Shown: positions 18,289 to 28,010 of the stretch, piece after piece
Numbering within the stretch: position 1 is the stretch's first letter
Layout: each line of letters starts with the position of its first letter
Position numbers and translations under genes: made by a program
Notes under the pieces: generated by a model
What the model saw: only the letters and a program-made list of their open reading frames with translations
Databases searched by the model: none
Told to the model about the DNA's origin: nothing
Assembly: GCF_944388875.1 (NCBI RefSeq)
Contig: NZ_CALXKQ010000003.1
Span: 1 to 64,000 of the forward strand
Length of the DNA stretch: 64,000 nucleotides
Direction of reading: 5' to 3'
DNA from: an uncultured Brachyspira sp.
GTDB taxonomy: Bacteria > Spirochaetota > Brachyspiria > Brachyspirales > Brachyspiraceae

Positions 18289-20340
18289 TTATATTAAGAA
18301 TGAATAATATTTAGTATTTCCTTCCGTATCCATAACCTCAATAGTAACAGAACCTGCCTCAGCATCTTCTATATTCACGGTAAAAGTTTCATTTGTAGAA
18401 TCAAGCATTCCGTCATCAGGAACTATATATGCCCATTCTCCAGTTATAGTAGAATATCTAACTGTTTTGATAAAAGAAAGTTTATCTTCTATTCTAAAAG
18501 TTATTTTTCTATTAGCACCATCTCCTGTTACATTAAAATCAAATATTTCAGGAGGATCATTATCATATTTAACATTAAATACTTCTAAACTTTTTGTTTT
18601 TATTGCTCCTACAGGATTATCATATTTATCGCTTGCTGTGATTTTGAAATCATATATTCCAGAAGGCATCAAATATGAATTAAATTTATAATATGATGTT
18701 TCTAAATTATTGGCTAATTTTCTGTAATTTTTTTCACCTTTTAATCTGTATTCCAAATCATATATCAATTTATCTCCATTAGGATCGGAACCTTTCCAAT
18801 ATACCATAGATTCATTTTCTTCTAATTGAGGACTTTTAGCTGTTTCAGAAGAATCATTTTGCTGACGGTAGCGTGTGGTAAGTCCTCCATTCAAAACTTC
18901 AGGTGCTAAATTATTTTCAACATAAGTGAAATCCACAGAATTTAATATAGGCGTAATCTCTGTATCTGATGTTTCCATTGTAACTTTGAACTGCATGAAT
19001 CTTCCATTAGGAACATCAACTTTTCCATTAGCAGCAACAGCAGTAAAATCACTCCAAGTATCATCCACACGTGCAGCATTTCCAGTTCTAACCTCTATAG
19101 ATATATTGGCTCCGTCTGGTATGCTTCCCATAGCACTTAAACTTCCTAATTTGCTTAAAAGTTTCAAATCCAAAGTATCGCTTGTGAAACTGCCCTTTTG
19201 AGGATAACCATGTTTTATTTTGTATATTTCACCAGTTTTTGATATGGCAAAATAAAGTCCGTCATCAGAAACAGCAAAAGTTGAAAGTATTTTATTTTTC
19301 AAACCGCCTATATATGATAATAAGCCGTCATCACCATTTATTTTATATATATCAGCAGTATCTCCTGTTACAAAATAGACATTATTATTATTATCGCTGC
19401 TCATAGCAAATACAAGCATCTGATTCAAAAAGAATAATCTTTGAACTGTTCCGCTAGGATCTGCTTTATATAATGAATTTCTAAACTCTTTATCGCTTTC
19501 ATCAGGTCTTTTATCCCCGTCAATTATAGAAGGAAGAAGCAAATAAGCAGGTTCTCTTGTAGCAGTGCCGAAATATAAATTACCTGTATTATCCATAGTT
19601 ATAGCATAAACTTCGCTCTCAGCAGTGTCATAAACAACATTGTATGAAGGGCTTTCTAAATTAGTTGATAAATCTATACATAGAACAAGTCCTCTTCCAG
19701 CAGTTCCTACATAGATTTTATTTCCTTTTTTATCAAAATATAATGACATAGCATGCTGTTCATCTGTTTTTAATATTTCAGATACATTCCCATCAGGAGA
19801 AACTCTTAATACTCTGGCATTATTACCGCCTGCAGCAAGAAATAAATTACCATTATTGTCAAATTTCATATCCCATACATAAGTATCATTCAAGTCCTTT
19901 GACCAAATCTCATTTCCCTGACTGTCATACTTTCTTATTTTGGCATAAGGACCAGTTGCCGCATAAACATTTCCAGCATCATCAGAAATAACAGCAGTAA
20001 AGGCACTTTCATTTTCAGCCGTTAAAAAATGCGTAAAATTTGTTTCCCCTGCATTTCTTTTATATAGTTCAGCACCGCTTCCGCTTATAGCAGCAAACAT
20101 ACTTCCGTCATTTGCAGGATAAATCTTCCATATATCTTTTCCAGCAATAGCTCCATTCTGCTCTATAACTGGGGCTAAAGTTAAAGCACCTTGTTCTGTA
20201 AGCATTATACCGTCATAAATTCCATTATCATAAAATCCTCTTCTGCTGCTTGAAAATGTTCTTGTAACAACACCAAAAACCATATTGGAAGATAATATTA
20301 ATATTAATTGTAATATAAAAACAATCTTAGCGATTCTCAT
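18289..20340 (-). CDS. Exported beta-propeller protein with C-terminal Fn3-like modules
   Basis: About 683 residues from ATG 20340 (MRIAKIVFILQLILILSS), which overlaps the last codons of the upstream S55 peptidase gene in a different frame; an in-frame ATG at 20358 is less likely. A signal peptide ends near VFG. Residues 50-390 are repeated blades of the type DDAGNVYAATG, DNNGNLFLAAGG, DKKGNKIYVGTAG and DNTGNLYFGTA (NHL/PQQ-like). A probable carbohydrate-binding or discoidin-like segment follows (about 400-500), then an Fn3-like domain (DPNGDKLIYDLEYRLKGEKNY). A periplasmic or surface scaffold role is inferred. It is translated together with the peptidase. Confidence 0.85.
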   Translation of the reverse strand: MRIAKIVFILQLILILSSNMVFGVVTRTFSSSRRGFYDNGIYDGIMLTEQGALTLAPVIEQNGAIAGKDIWKIYPANDGSMFAAISGSGAELYKRNAGETNFTHFLTAENESAFTAVISDDAGNVYAATGPYAKIRKYDSQGNEIWSKDLNDTYVWDMKFDNNGNLFLAAGGNNARVLRVSPDGNVSEILKTDEQHAMSLYFDKKGNKIYVGTAGRGLVLCIDLSTNLESPSYNVVYDTAESEVYAITMDNTGNLYFGTATREPAYLLLPSIIDGDKRPDESDKEFRNSLYKADPSGTVQRLFFLNQMLVFAMSSDNNNNVYFVTGDTADIYKINGDDGLLSYIGGLKNKILSTFAVSDDGLYFAISKTGEIYKIKHGYPQKGSFTSDTLDLKLLSKLGSLSAMGSIPDGANISIEVRTGNAARVDDTWSDFTAVAANGKVDVPNGRFMQFKVTMETSDTEITPILNSVDFTYVENNLAPEVLNGGLTTRYRQQNDSSETAKSPQLEENESMVYWKGSDPNGDKLIYDLEYRLKGEKNYRKLANNLETSYYKFNSYLMPSGIYDFKITASDKYDNPVGAIKTKSLEVFNVKYDNDPPEIFDFNVTGDGANRKITFRIEDKLSFIKTVRYSTITGEWAYIVPDDGMLDSTNETFTVNIEDAEAGSVTIEVMDTEGNTKYYSFLI

Positions 20341-22072
20341 ATTTTTTAGCCCCTTCAATTATTATATCTAATTTCATTAAACCAAGTATAGAATACGGCA
20401 TTTGATAATCTCCGTCAACAGCAGTTATAACGGCAGCTTTATCAGATGTAGCATTCTTTGCCATAATACCATATTTTGATGGAGGAAGCGTAGGATATAA
20501 ATCCTTACCTATCTGCACTCCCCTTGATGATGAATAAAGCCATACTTTTATATCACTGTCATCATAAGATTTACCGTAAATACGCATAACATCATCTAAA
20601 CTTCTAATCTCATATTTATTAGGCATAAACAACTGTTCTGCATAATTATAAATATACTCATTAGCAGCATAAATACTGTATTTATCTGTTTTCAAATTAA
20701 CAGGAAGTTTAACTGGTATATCTATATATTGCTTCTCCTGTCCGTAAGGAGTAAATCCTACTCTTAAATGTATAGTTTCGCCTGCTACAGCTCTAGGTTC
20801 TACTAATGTTATATCATTTAAGAATGCATATTCAAGATTATTTCTTTTAATAGATAATTTCACAGATTTTATGCCTACTCTGTTAAAATTATTATATATA
20901 AAGAAATCAACAGGTGCTATTAATTGTTTTATGGCAGATTTGAAAGCATCAGTAGAAGAATAAGCAAGTATTCTGTCATCTACTTTATAAGGTTCATTAA
21001 AATAATCAGTTTCTATTTCATAGCTTATACTAAATACTCCTTCCTCATCTCCGCCTGCAGTAGAACTTATAGCACTGTATATTGCCATTGAGAGTATATC
21101 AGAAAAATATGTAGGATCATTCAATACTCTAAAATTATAATCTCTAGTAAGGAAAGTTTGATCTTCTATCTCCAATTTTACAGGAACCATAGTATTTTCA
21201 GGAACCTCTCCATAAACTCCAGAAACCCCGAAAACTCCGTCATAAACTGTATATCCTAAATAATTGGAATAAGCAGCACCTAATTTGAATGAAGAGTCCA
21301 CGGAGGCAACTATATGATTAATATATGCCCTTGATACAGGGGCTCTTAATCTTCCTTTAGACCACATAGAGTGTCCGAAAAGAAGGAATTTCTCATCATC
21401 AGTATGTGAAACTGTACCAATACCTGCCATTGAAACATCTCCGTCAGCTAAAACTATGGCAACAGAATCTCCAAATAGGAATTTCATTGATTGATTAGTA
21501 TCTGAAACGGAGCCTCCAGCCTGCATAGGAAAAAATCCGCCTTTTTTGAAAATACTTGAATATTCATTAAATGCTTTTCCGCTTATGCCAGAAAATATTA
21601 ATGGAGTTTGAAGCGAATTATTATCTGTGAAAGCTAATGCAGGAGATTTAGCATTAGTATCATCATACAGTTTATACATTTCTTCTATTGGAGTAACGCC
21701 TGCTATAGGGTCTTTGGCATAATTCCATCCGAAAGCCAATGCTCCAGCTATTTTGCCATTAAAATATATAGGAGAACCGCTCATTCCTGCAACCGTACCT
21801 GAATGTTCTAAATCAAGTCCTTCGCATCGTATGAGTATAGCATCACTGTTATGCCATCTTTTTCTCAAAATGGATAAAACCTTCACTTTGAATGGTTCTA
21901 CATTCGTTCCATGTATAACAGTGTATCCAACGCCCTCCATTCCCTCATAAATTTCGCTTATAGGTATAACTTCAGGATTCTCAGGCGGATAAGGAGGTAG
22001 TTCTTCTGTCTGTGAAAATAAATTTAAAGTTAATAATAATAGTGTAATAATTAAAAATATCTTTTTTCTCAT
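20327..22072 (-). CDS. Exported S55-type (SpoIVB-like) serine peptidase
   Basis: 581 residues with a signal peptide ending near LNLFSQ. The S55 domain starts with IYEGMEGVGYTVIHG, the EGMxG(V/L)G motif seen in SpoIVB. The nucleophile motif SGTVAGMSGSPIY lies at 91-103, followed by GKIAGALAFGW, and the segment FLLFGHSMW may carry a further catalytic His. The C-terminal 300 residues look like beta-rich domains. No PDZ is obvious. In non-sporulating bacteria this family has no assigned substrate. The downstream propeller gene starts inside its 3' end, so the two are likely partners. Confidence 0.85.
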   Translation of the reverse strand: MRKKIFLIITLLLLTLNLFSQTEELPPYPPENPEVIPISEIYEGMEGVGYTVIHGTNVEPFKVKVLSILRKRWHNSDAILIRCEGLDLEHSGTVAGMSGSPIYFNGKIAGALAFGWNYAKDPIAGVTPIEEMYKLYDDTNAKSPALAFTDNNSLQTPLIFSGISGKAFNEYSSIFKKGGFFPMQAGGSVSDTNQSMKFLFGDSVAIVLADGDVSMAGIGTVSHTDDEKFLLFGHSMWSKGRLRAPVSRAYINHIVASVDSSFKLGAAYSNYLGYTVYDGVFGVSGVYGEVPENTMVPVKLEIEDQTFLTRDYNFRVLNDPTYFSDILSMAIYSAISSTAGGDEEGVFSISYEIETDYFNEPYKVDDRILAYSSTDAFKSAIKQLIAPVDFFIYNNFNRVGIKSVKLSIKRNNLEYAFLNDITLVEPRAVAGETIHLRVGFTPYGQEKQYIDIPVKLPVNLKTDKYSIYAANEYIYNYAEQLFMPNKYEIRSLDDVMRIYGKSYDDSDIKVWLYSSSRGVQIGKDLYPTLPPSKYGIMAKNATSDKAAVITAVDGDYQMPYSILGLMKLDIIIEGAKKYENR

Positions 22073-22230
22073 AGTTCCATATTATAAAATATTATATTTT
22101 TTTCAAGTAATTATAATTAATAATTAAACTATATCAATATAAAATTAGTAAAATATTAATACAAATTTAATTACTTATCGGAAAAATAATTATAAATAAA
22201 ATATGATATGGGATTTATAAAAAATTTACC

Positions 22231-22258
22231 TTGACAAATAATATATATATATTAATAT
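22231..22258 (+). promoter_or_regulatory. Sigma-70-type promoter for the 22299 operon
   Basis: TTGACA (22231-22236), a 16-nt spacer and TAATAT (22253-22258), 40 bp before the GTG at 22299. Confidence 0.55.
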
Positions 22259-22298
22259 TATATAACTATATAATAGGTTTATAAAGAGGTTTATTAAA

Positions 22299-22958
22299 GT
22301 GGTTGAAGCAAAGATACTTAATTTAGCAATTACGGATAAAGGTTTTGCAGTCATATTAAAGCCGATAAAATTAGAAAAAGTAGTTCCTATATCAATAGCA
22401 TATTTAGAAGCACAGTCTATAATGTCAAGTCTAATTGGATATAAGATAGAAAGACCTCTTACACATGATATAGTAAACAGTATTTTTCAAAACTGCGGTA
22501 TTAGATTGATAAATGTTATAATAGATAATGTACATATAGATACATTCTTTTCAAAATTGGTTATAGAACATAATGGAAAAAATATTTTTATCGATTCAAG
22601 ACCTTCTGATGCTATAGCCCTTTCATTAAAATCAAAAGCTCCTATTTTTATAGAAGAGCATGTTATAGAAAAAGCTGGAATAATACTTGAAAACAGTGAA
22701 GGATTAATGAAAGTTAAGGACAGTATACCTTTTACATATCAAAGATTTGATAGAGAAGATATTAAAGAGAATAATGAAGAAAGTTTAATAATTCAAAATG
22801 ATAATTCTGTAAACGAAGATAATCTTGATAAAGACATACCAAAGGATAATAATAAAAAAAATAAAGAAGAGTTACAGAAATTATTAGATCAGGCTGTTAA
22901 AGAAGAAAGATACGAAGATGCAGCTAGATATAGAGATGAGCTGGATAATTTAAAATAA
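22299..22958 (+). CDS. Bifunctional-nuclease (DUF151) domain protein with C-terminal UVR motif
   Basis: 219 residues starting at GTG 22299, with AGAGG upstream. Residues 1-140 match the BFN/DUF151 fold: VPISIAYLEAQSIMSSLIG, RPLTHDIVNSIF, then FIDSRPSDAIALSLKSKAPIF. An acidic Asn/Asp linker follows. Residues 185-219 are a UvrB/UvrC (UVR) helix pair: LQKLLDQAVKEERYEDAARY. BFN proteins have been reported to have RNase and DNase activity. The UVR end suggests binding to another protein, as in UvrB-UvrC or McsA. It is the first gene of a short operon. Confidence 0.9.
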   Translation: MVEAKILNLAITDKGFAVILKPIKLEKVVPISIAYLEAQSIMSSLIGYKIERPLTHDIVNSIFQNCGIRLINVIIDNVHIDTFFSKLVIEHNGKNIFIDSRPSDAIALSLKSKAPIFIEEHVIEKAGIILENSEGLMKVKDSIPFTYQRFDREDIKENNEESLIIQNDNSVNEDNLDKDIPKDNNKKNKEELQKLLDQAVKEERYEDAARYRDELDNLK

Positions 22959-22976
22959 TATAGCTTTAGAGGTTAT

Positions 22977-24149
22977 ATGAAACACTATATTAAAATTACT
23001 TTTTTTATTATAATAATGCTATCCAATTTAATATATGCTAAGCCTTCAGACAAAATAAGATTTGAGGCAAGCGAACTTACAAAATTGGAATATGATTTCT
23101 TTACAAAAATAGATAACGGCGAAACTAATGATATAGAAATACATTATGATGGGTTTATAATAGCATCAGGAATTACAGATGAAGAAGAATTTAAATTCTA
23201 CAGAGGCAAATTAAATGATATAAGGAATTTAGCAAAAAATGAATTATCTCAATATGTTGAAAAAGGTCCTTATGAATTTGGAAAAATACTTCTGAATTGG
23301 ATGTATTCCAGCGGAGTATTAAAAAAATATTTTGAAACCTCTACCCTATTTCAGGATTTAATATATAAAGGTGAATATAACTGCTTAACTTCAAGTATAT
23401 TATATTCGCTATTATATAAAGAATTCGGATTTGAAGTTGTAGGAGTACTCACTTCAAGCCATGCTTTCTGCACAGTATCCACAGAAAAGGGAGATATAGA
23501 TGTAGAAACTACAGTATCAAAAGGATTTAATCCTGGTCAGAAAGAAATAAGAAATACAGGAAACTCCACAATAGTTACATTTGTTCCTCAAGGAAATTAC
23601 AGAAACAGAAATGAAGCTGATATATTTACACTAATAGCTACATTATATCCAAATTCAATTTCATTAAAAAAAATAGAAAAAGATTTGGAAAAGCAGCTTG
23701 TTATGGCTAAAAAAGCATATTATCTTTCTCCAAATACGAAAATGTATAATGATAATTTGGTGAATGCATACAACAGACTTGCATTAGACTATCTTAAAAA
23801 CAATAATTATGAATCTGCATATAAAACATTGGGAGAAGCATTGGCATTTAATCCTTCAAGTCCTATGACAAAAAATAATAGAATACATTATTATAATACT
23901 ATGGGTACTTCATATTTAAGCCAAAAAGATTATCCTAGTGCAATAAAAGTATATAAAATGGGAATATCCGATATAGGCGATGATGCTGATGTTTTAAAAA
24001 GAAATTTAAAAGTGTCTTACTATAATTATGCTGTTACTGAATATAATGAGAGAAGATATAACAATGCTAATACTATATCAGAAGAAGCGTTAAAATTATT
24101 CCCAAATGACAGAGATTTTATAAGATTACTATCGTCAATACCGAAATAA
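22977..24149 (+). CDS. Exported transglutaminase-like protein with TPR repeats
   Basis: 390 residues. A signal peptide ends near NLIYAKP. Residues 90-220 carry a transglutaminase-like core: a Cys in YNCLTSSILYSLL, a His in SSHAFCTV and an Asp in GDIDVETT, spaced as in bacterial members of the fold. Residues 245-390 hold about four TPR units (AYNRLALDYLKNNNYESAY, TMGTSYLSQKDYPSAIKVY, YNYAVTEYNERRYNNA). Whether it cleaves or crosslinks is unknown. The next small exported gene starts 28 bp on. Confidence 0.82.
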   Translation: MKHYIKITFFIIIMLSNLIYAKPSDKIRFEASELTKLEYDFFTKIDNGETNDIEIHYDGFIIASGITDEEEFKFYRGKLNDIRNLAKNELSQYVEKGPYEFGKILLNWMYSSGVLKKYFETSTLFQDLIYKGEYNCLTSSILYSLLYKEFGFEVVGVLTSSHAFCTVSTEKGDIDVETTVSKGFNPGQKEIRNTGNSTIVTFVPQGNYRNRNEADIFTLIATLYPNSISLKKIEKDLEKQLVMAKKAYYLSPNTKMYNDNLVNAYNRLALDYLKNNNYESAYKTLGEALAFNPSSPMTKNNRIHYYNTMGTSYLSQKDYPSAIKVYKMGISDIGDDADVLKRNLKVSYYNYAVTEYNERRYNNANTISEEALKLFPNDRDFIRLLSSIPK

Positions 24150-24176
24150 TAAAAAAATAATTCCGAATAATATAAT

Positions 24177-24734
24177 ATGAAAAAGATATTTATTATTTTA
24201 TTATTAATTACCATATTAAGCGGATTATTATTAGCCGAAAATAGTTTTAATTATAATTTAAATATTAGATTTAGAGTAATAGAAAAATTTGATAAAATAA
24301 TATCTTCAGATAATAAAGAATATATATTTTATATAGATGCCAATTATATTTTCAGCGATGAAGGTAAAAATATATACAGCAATAATATATATAATATTAA
24401 TAATACTTTAGCAGACTTAGAAAAACAAGAAAAAGAAGCACAAAGCCAAGAAGAAAAAATGACATTAAATCAAAATATAAGAATATATAAAGGACTTCTA
24501 GCTTATAATACTCCTCCTTCTAAATTTATTTCTCTATTGATTAACAGACAAATACATCAGTATATTTCAAAATATCCTTCAAGCTATATAGACAATATGA
24601 TGCAGAATAACTTGCAGTTATTATATGACAATATAAGAAATTCAATCATAACAAATGAAAATTATACAGGAAATTTCACATCTATAAGATTTTTAACGAA
24701 AGAGAAATTTAAATACTATACAGGAAGAACTTAA
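24177..24734 (+). CDS. Small exported protein of unknown function
   Basis: 185 residues. A clear signal peptide (MKKIFIILLLITILSGLLLAE) comes first. A beta-rich region (YNLNIRFRVIEKF, EYIFYIDANYIF) and a charged helix with coiled-coil character (LADLEKQEKEAQSQEEKM) follow. I recognise no family. It probably lies in an operon with the TPR/transglutaminase gene and ends 5 bp before the convergent PfkB kinase gene. Confidence 0.75.
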   Translation: MKKIFIILLLITILSGLLLAENSFNYNLNIRFRVIEKFDKIISSDNKEYIFYIDANYIFSDEGKNIYSNNIYNINNTLADLEKQEKEAQSQEEKMTLNQNIRIYKGLLAYNTPPSKFISLLINRQIHQYISKYPSSYIDNMMQNNLQLLYDNIRNSIITNENYTGNFTSIRFLTKEKFKYYTGRT

Positions 24735-24738
24735 ATAA

Positions 24739-25641
24739 TTATAAATTAAACTTAGCCTTAACAGCATTAACATTATATCTAGCAGTTCCGCCTTTAACTT
24801 GAACCATTTCCTCAGAAACAGCAGAAGCAAATTTCAATATATTATTAATATCAAGTTTTTTTAATATAGCATAGCTCAAAGCAGCACAAAATGAATCTCC
24901 TGCTCCTACTGTATCAATAACATCTATTTTGCTGGACGGATTAAATATATACTCATTACCATAAAATACACTTGCCCCGTCTTTACCTAATGTAAGAAAT
25001 ATATAATCTATATTAAAATCTTTATTAAGTTCTTTTAATAATATCTCATTATCATTTTTTAAGGAAGGATAAAATAAGCCTTTTATTACAGCAAGTTCAT
25101 CATCATTAATTTTTAATACATTTACAAACTCTAAAGCCTCTTTTATTTTTTCTTTTGTATAATAATTCTTTCTAAATGTTACATCGCATACTCTATAATC
25201 AGCATTTATATTTTTGCATATTTGCTTCAGAGTACTGTATGATTTTTCATTTCTTTGTGAAAGTATATTGAAATAAAATATATCATATTTTTCTTTCAAG
25301 GCACTATTTATATTCTCAGTGTATTCTATATTATCCCAAGCAGCATTTTCATGTATTATATAATCAGGAACCTTATTTTCATTTAAAAATACTGTAGCTT
25401 TACCTGTTTCATAATTATCTAATATTTGTATCAAAGACGAATCTATATTTTCATTACTTATAAACTTTAATGCATCTTTAGAATAATCATCATTACCTAA
25501 AGCTGTTATAAACTTTAATTTATCATCGCTTCCAATAAGTCTTGATAATTGAAGGCTGTAATTAAAAGGTGCTCCTCCAATAACTGCTGTATTGTCATAT
25601 ACATCATATAAAAGTTCTCCGAAACTAAGTATATTGCTCAT
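24739..25641 (-). CDS. PfkB-family carbohydrate kinase (fructokinase-like)
   Basis: 300 residues. The N-terminal substrate motif is NILSFGELLYDVY with GGAPFNYSLQLSRL. The ATP/anion-hole motif DTVGAGDSFCAALSYAIL carries the catalytic Asp. It phosphorylates a sugar, most likely fructose, in the cytosol. The length is normal. It ends 5 bp from the convergent 24177 gene. The PBP gene lies 24 bp upstream on the same strand, so transcription may run from tRNA-Cys through the PBP into this gene. Confidence 0.9.
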   Translation of the reverse strand: MSNILSFGELLYDVYDNTAVIGGAPFNYSLQLSRLIGSDDKLKFITALGNDDYSKDALKFISNENIDSSLIQILDNYETGKATVFLNENKVPDYIIHENAAWDNIEYTENINSALKEKYDIFYFNILSQRNEKSYSTLKQICKNINADYRVCDVTFRKNYYTKEKIKEALEFVNVLKINDDELAVIKGLFYPSLKNDNEILLKELNKDFNIDYIFLTLGKDGASVFYGNEYIFNPSSKIDVIDTVGAGDSFCAALSYAILKKLDINNILKFASAVSEEMVQVKGGTARYNVNAVKAKFNL

Positions 25642-25665
25642 AGTATAAAACCCCGAAAAATTAAA

Positions 25666-27564
25666 TTATTCCTTAACAGGTGCCTTTAATAATAGCCTTA
25701 TTATAGAATTATTTGTAACCGTACTTCCATAAGCAGGTGAAAAATCAGAAACATATCCTTCGCCTTGTATAGCTATCTTGGCATTATTATTAGAAACAAT
25801 ATATGATATACTGTTCAAAGCATCTCTTAAAGAAAGACCTGATATATTAGGCATAATATTGTTTGTAATTCCATAATTATTGGAAGGCGGAACCAAAGAA
25901 AGAAACTCATTAGTATTTATAGTATATATTTCCCCATCAACCAAACCTAAATAAGGTATAATTTGATTAGCAATTTTTGCAAAAAGAGGAGCCGCTACCC
26001 TTCCTGCTGCCTGATTGCCAGCACCTTGCGGATCATCCAATAATACAAGTATGGATATCTTTGGATCTTCAAGAGGAAAACCGCCTATAAATATAGATTG
26101 ATAATATTTTTCAGGTTTATCATCAGCATTATCTCTGTAAACCTCAGTTATAGCTGTACCAGTTTTGCCTACAACATCTATATTAAGAAGATTAGCTCTG
26201 TATCCTGTAGAGCCTGATTCAACGCCTTTTCTAAGCAAAACTCTAGCTATCTGCGAATACTGTTCATCTATTATTCTTACCTTTTTTAGATTGTTAGTAG
26301 CACTTATTTTTTCAATACCATTATAAAAATAATCAACAACATGCATAGGAACTTTCCATCCGCCATTCAAAAGAGGCAAATAAGAAGCTGCTATCTGCAT
26401 AGGCGTAACGCTTAAATCATAGCCTATAGATAAATATCCTCGTGAAAATCTATGCCATTTATTTAAAGGGTGATATATTCCGCTCCATTCATTCTTGTAA
26501 GGTCCTACCCCTGTAGGTTCTCCGAAACCAAATCTTTTCAAATAATCATAAAAAAACTGCCTATCTATTCTTTCAGCTATAGTTACAATAGCATAGTTGC
26601 AGCTGTATTTTAATATATCATTAAAAGAAACATCCCCATGAGGATAATCGCAGTGTATTCTAGTTTGTCTGCTGTAGTCATAATAGCCTTTGCAATGAAA
26701 AACCTCATCACTATTAACAACGCCCTGTTCTATGGCGGCAAGCTCTGCAAATATTTTCATTGTACTTCCTGGATATATAGTACTCATTATACTTCTATCC
26801 ATCCTTTCATTATTAACATAATCAAAAGGATTATTAGGATCAAAAGAAGGATATGAATAATTTGCTATTATTGCTCCAGTATTAACATCAGAAACTATAA
26901 CGGTTACAGACTGAGGAGATTTTTCTGCAACCGTTTTCAATACTTCATTTCGCACTATAGTTTGAACATCTCTGTCTAAAGTAAGTACTATATCTTTAGG
27001 ATTATCATTTTCTGATGAAAGCATGTACTCATAAGTTGCCTCAAGTCCTGCATATCCTTCCGTTTCAGTTCTATTCATATAGCCTATAACATGAGCAAAA
27101 ACATCCTCATAGGGATAAAATCTCTTATAACTTTCTATACCGTATATACTTCTTACATTATACTTATCTTTAATATTTTTTATTTTCTTATATGAATCCA
27201 AATTTATATTCTGAGCAAGCATTATAGTTCTTCTTTTAGTATTAAGAAGTTCTGAAAATTTTTCTTTGGTTATCCCTATAATATTAAATATTTGACTGTA
27301 GGCTTCATTTATGTCGGTTTCTTCATTTCCGTCTAATGAAACTGATTCTGTATCAAGATATATTGTATATGCTGGTATATTTATAGTAAGAGGACGCATT
27401 TTAGAATCATATATTGTCCCTCTAGGTTTATCCAGTCCGTTTAATGAAGATATGGATTTTCTATTTTTTATAGTTAAATTAAATAGCTGTATAAGTATAG
27501 CTATAGTTCCTATTCCAAAACATACAAGGAACAAATATAATCTTTTAACTCTGCTGTCATTCAT
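25666..27564 (-). CDS. Penicillin-binding protein (FtsI/PBP2 transpeptidase) with one PASTA domain
   Basis: About 632 residues from ATG 27564 (MNDSRVKRLYLF). A longer open frame to 27633 is false because it runs through the tRNA-Cys gene. One membrane anchor (11-32) comes first, then the PBP dimerisation domain (RGTIYDSKMRPL). The transpeptidase follows with SxxK in YPGSTMKIF, SxN in KYSCNYAI and KTG in VVGKTGTAI, and a single C-terminal PASTA domain (MPNISGLSLRDALNSI). It crosslinks peptidoglycan in the periplasm and could be the septal enzyme. No dcw-cluster genes are beside it. Only 12 bp separate its start from the 3' end of the tRNA, with no ribosome site visible. Confidence 0.93.
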   Translation of the reverse strand: MNDSRVKRLYLFLVCFGIGTIAILIQLFNLTIKNRKSISSLNGLDKPRGTIYDSKMRPLTINIPAYTIYLDTESVSLDGNEETDINEAYSQIFNIIGITKEKFSELLNTKRRTIMLAQNINLDSYKKIKNIKDKYNVRSIYGIESYKRFYPYEDVFAHVIGYMNRTETEGYAGLEATYEYMLSSENDNPKDIVLTLDRDVQTIVRNEVLKTVAEKSPQSVTVIVSDVNTGAIIANYSYPSFDPNNPFDYVNNERMDRSIMSTIYPGSTMKIFAELAAIEQGVVNSDEVFHCKGYYDYSRQTRIHCDYPHGDVSFNDILKYSCNYAIVTIAERIDRQFFYDYLKRFGFGEPTGVGPYKNEWSGIYHPLNKWHRFSRGYLSIGYDLSVTPMQIAASYLPLLNGGWKVPMHVVDYFYNGIEKISATNNLKKVRIIDEQYSQIARVLLRKGVESGSTGYRANLLNIDVVGKTGTAITEVYRDNADDKPEKYYQSIFIGGFPLEDPKISILVLLDDPQGAGNQAAGRVAAPLFAKIANQIIPYLGLVDGEIYTINTNEFLSLVPPSNNYGITNNIMPNISGLSLRDALNSISYIVSNNNAKIAIQGEGYVSDFSPAYGSTVTNNSIIRLLLKAPVKE

Positions 27565-27576
27565 AGTTAGAAAATG

Positions 27577-27647
27577 AGGCGGCGAACGGATTTGAACCGA
27601 TGATAAGAGTTTTGCAGACTCCTGCCTTACCACTTGGCGACGCCGCC
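27577..27647 (-). tRNA. tRNA-Cys (GCA)
   Basis: 71 nt. Acceptor arms GGCGGCG and CGCCGCC pair fully. The D-arm is GCC-AAGTGGTAA-GGC, the anticodon loop CTGCAAA has anticodon GCA, and the T-loop is GGTTCAAATCC. Discriminator base U73 is as expected for tRNA-Cys. CCA is not encoded (the following bases are CA by chance). Confidence 0.96.
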
Positions 27648-27666
27648 ATACTTATAGATGTCATTA

Positions 27667-27695
27667 ATAATATATTAAAACAAATAAAAAGTCAA
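27667..27695 (-). promoter_or_regulatory. Promoter of tRNA-Cys (and probably the PBP gene)
   Basis: On the minus strand: TTGACT (27695-27690), a 17-nt spacer and TATTAT (27672-27667), 20 bp before the tRNA 5' end. Confidence 0.6.
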
Positions 27696-28010
27696 TATAT
27701 TAAAAAAATATATTTTGTTTAGTAGTATAAGTTTTTATACATCTTGAAAAATAAAAAAGCAGTATCATTGTTATAATTTTTTTACTAGAAAACAAATAAA
27801 ATCACACTGCTATTAAGTAAAAATTGTATTTTCAAATTTATAGCATATATGGTCATCACAATTAATAAGATTAGTTTTGAATCAAGTATAATATATTTTA
27901 TTAATAGTTATATTTATAGCTTCACTAAAAGTTAGTTTCTAACATTTTTGTTCGTACTTGTTTTTTAGGATGAAGTTATTATAATTTTTAATAACAACAA
28001 GGAGCATTTC
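27696..28010. other. Gap with a degenerate repeat end and an imperfect inverted repeat
   Basis: AGTTTTGAATCAAGTATAAT at 27873-27892 matches, in reverse orientation, the end of the 11477 repeat with one change. The 20 bases before it are also similar (CACAATTAATAAGATT). An imperfect stem with AAGCAGTATCATT (near 27758) and AATCACACTGCTATT (near 27800) has a long loop. No gene is supported here. Confidence 0.4.

Noticed and set aside
27565-27633. N-terminal 23-residue extension of the penicillin-binding protein
   Set aside because: These codons are the tRNA-Cys gene read in frame; the family start fits ATG 27564.
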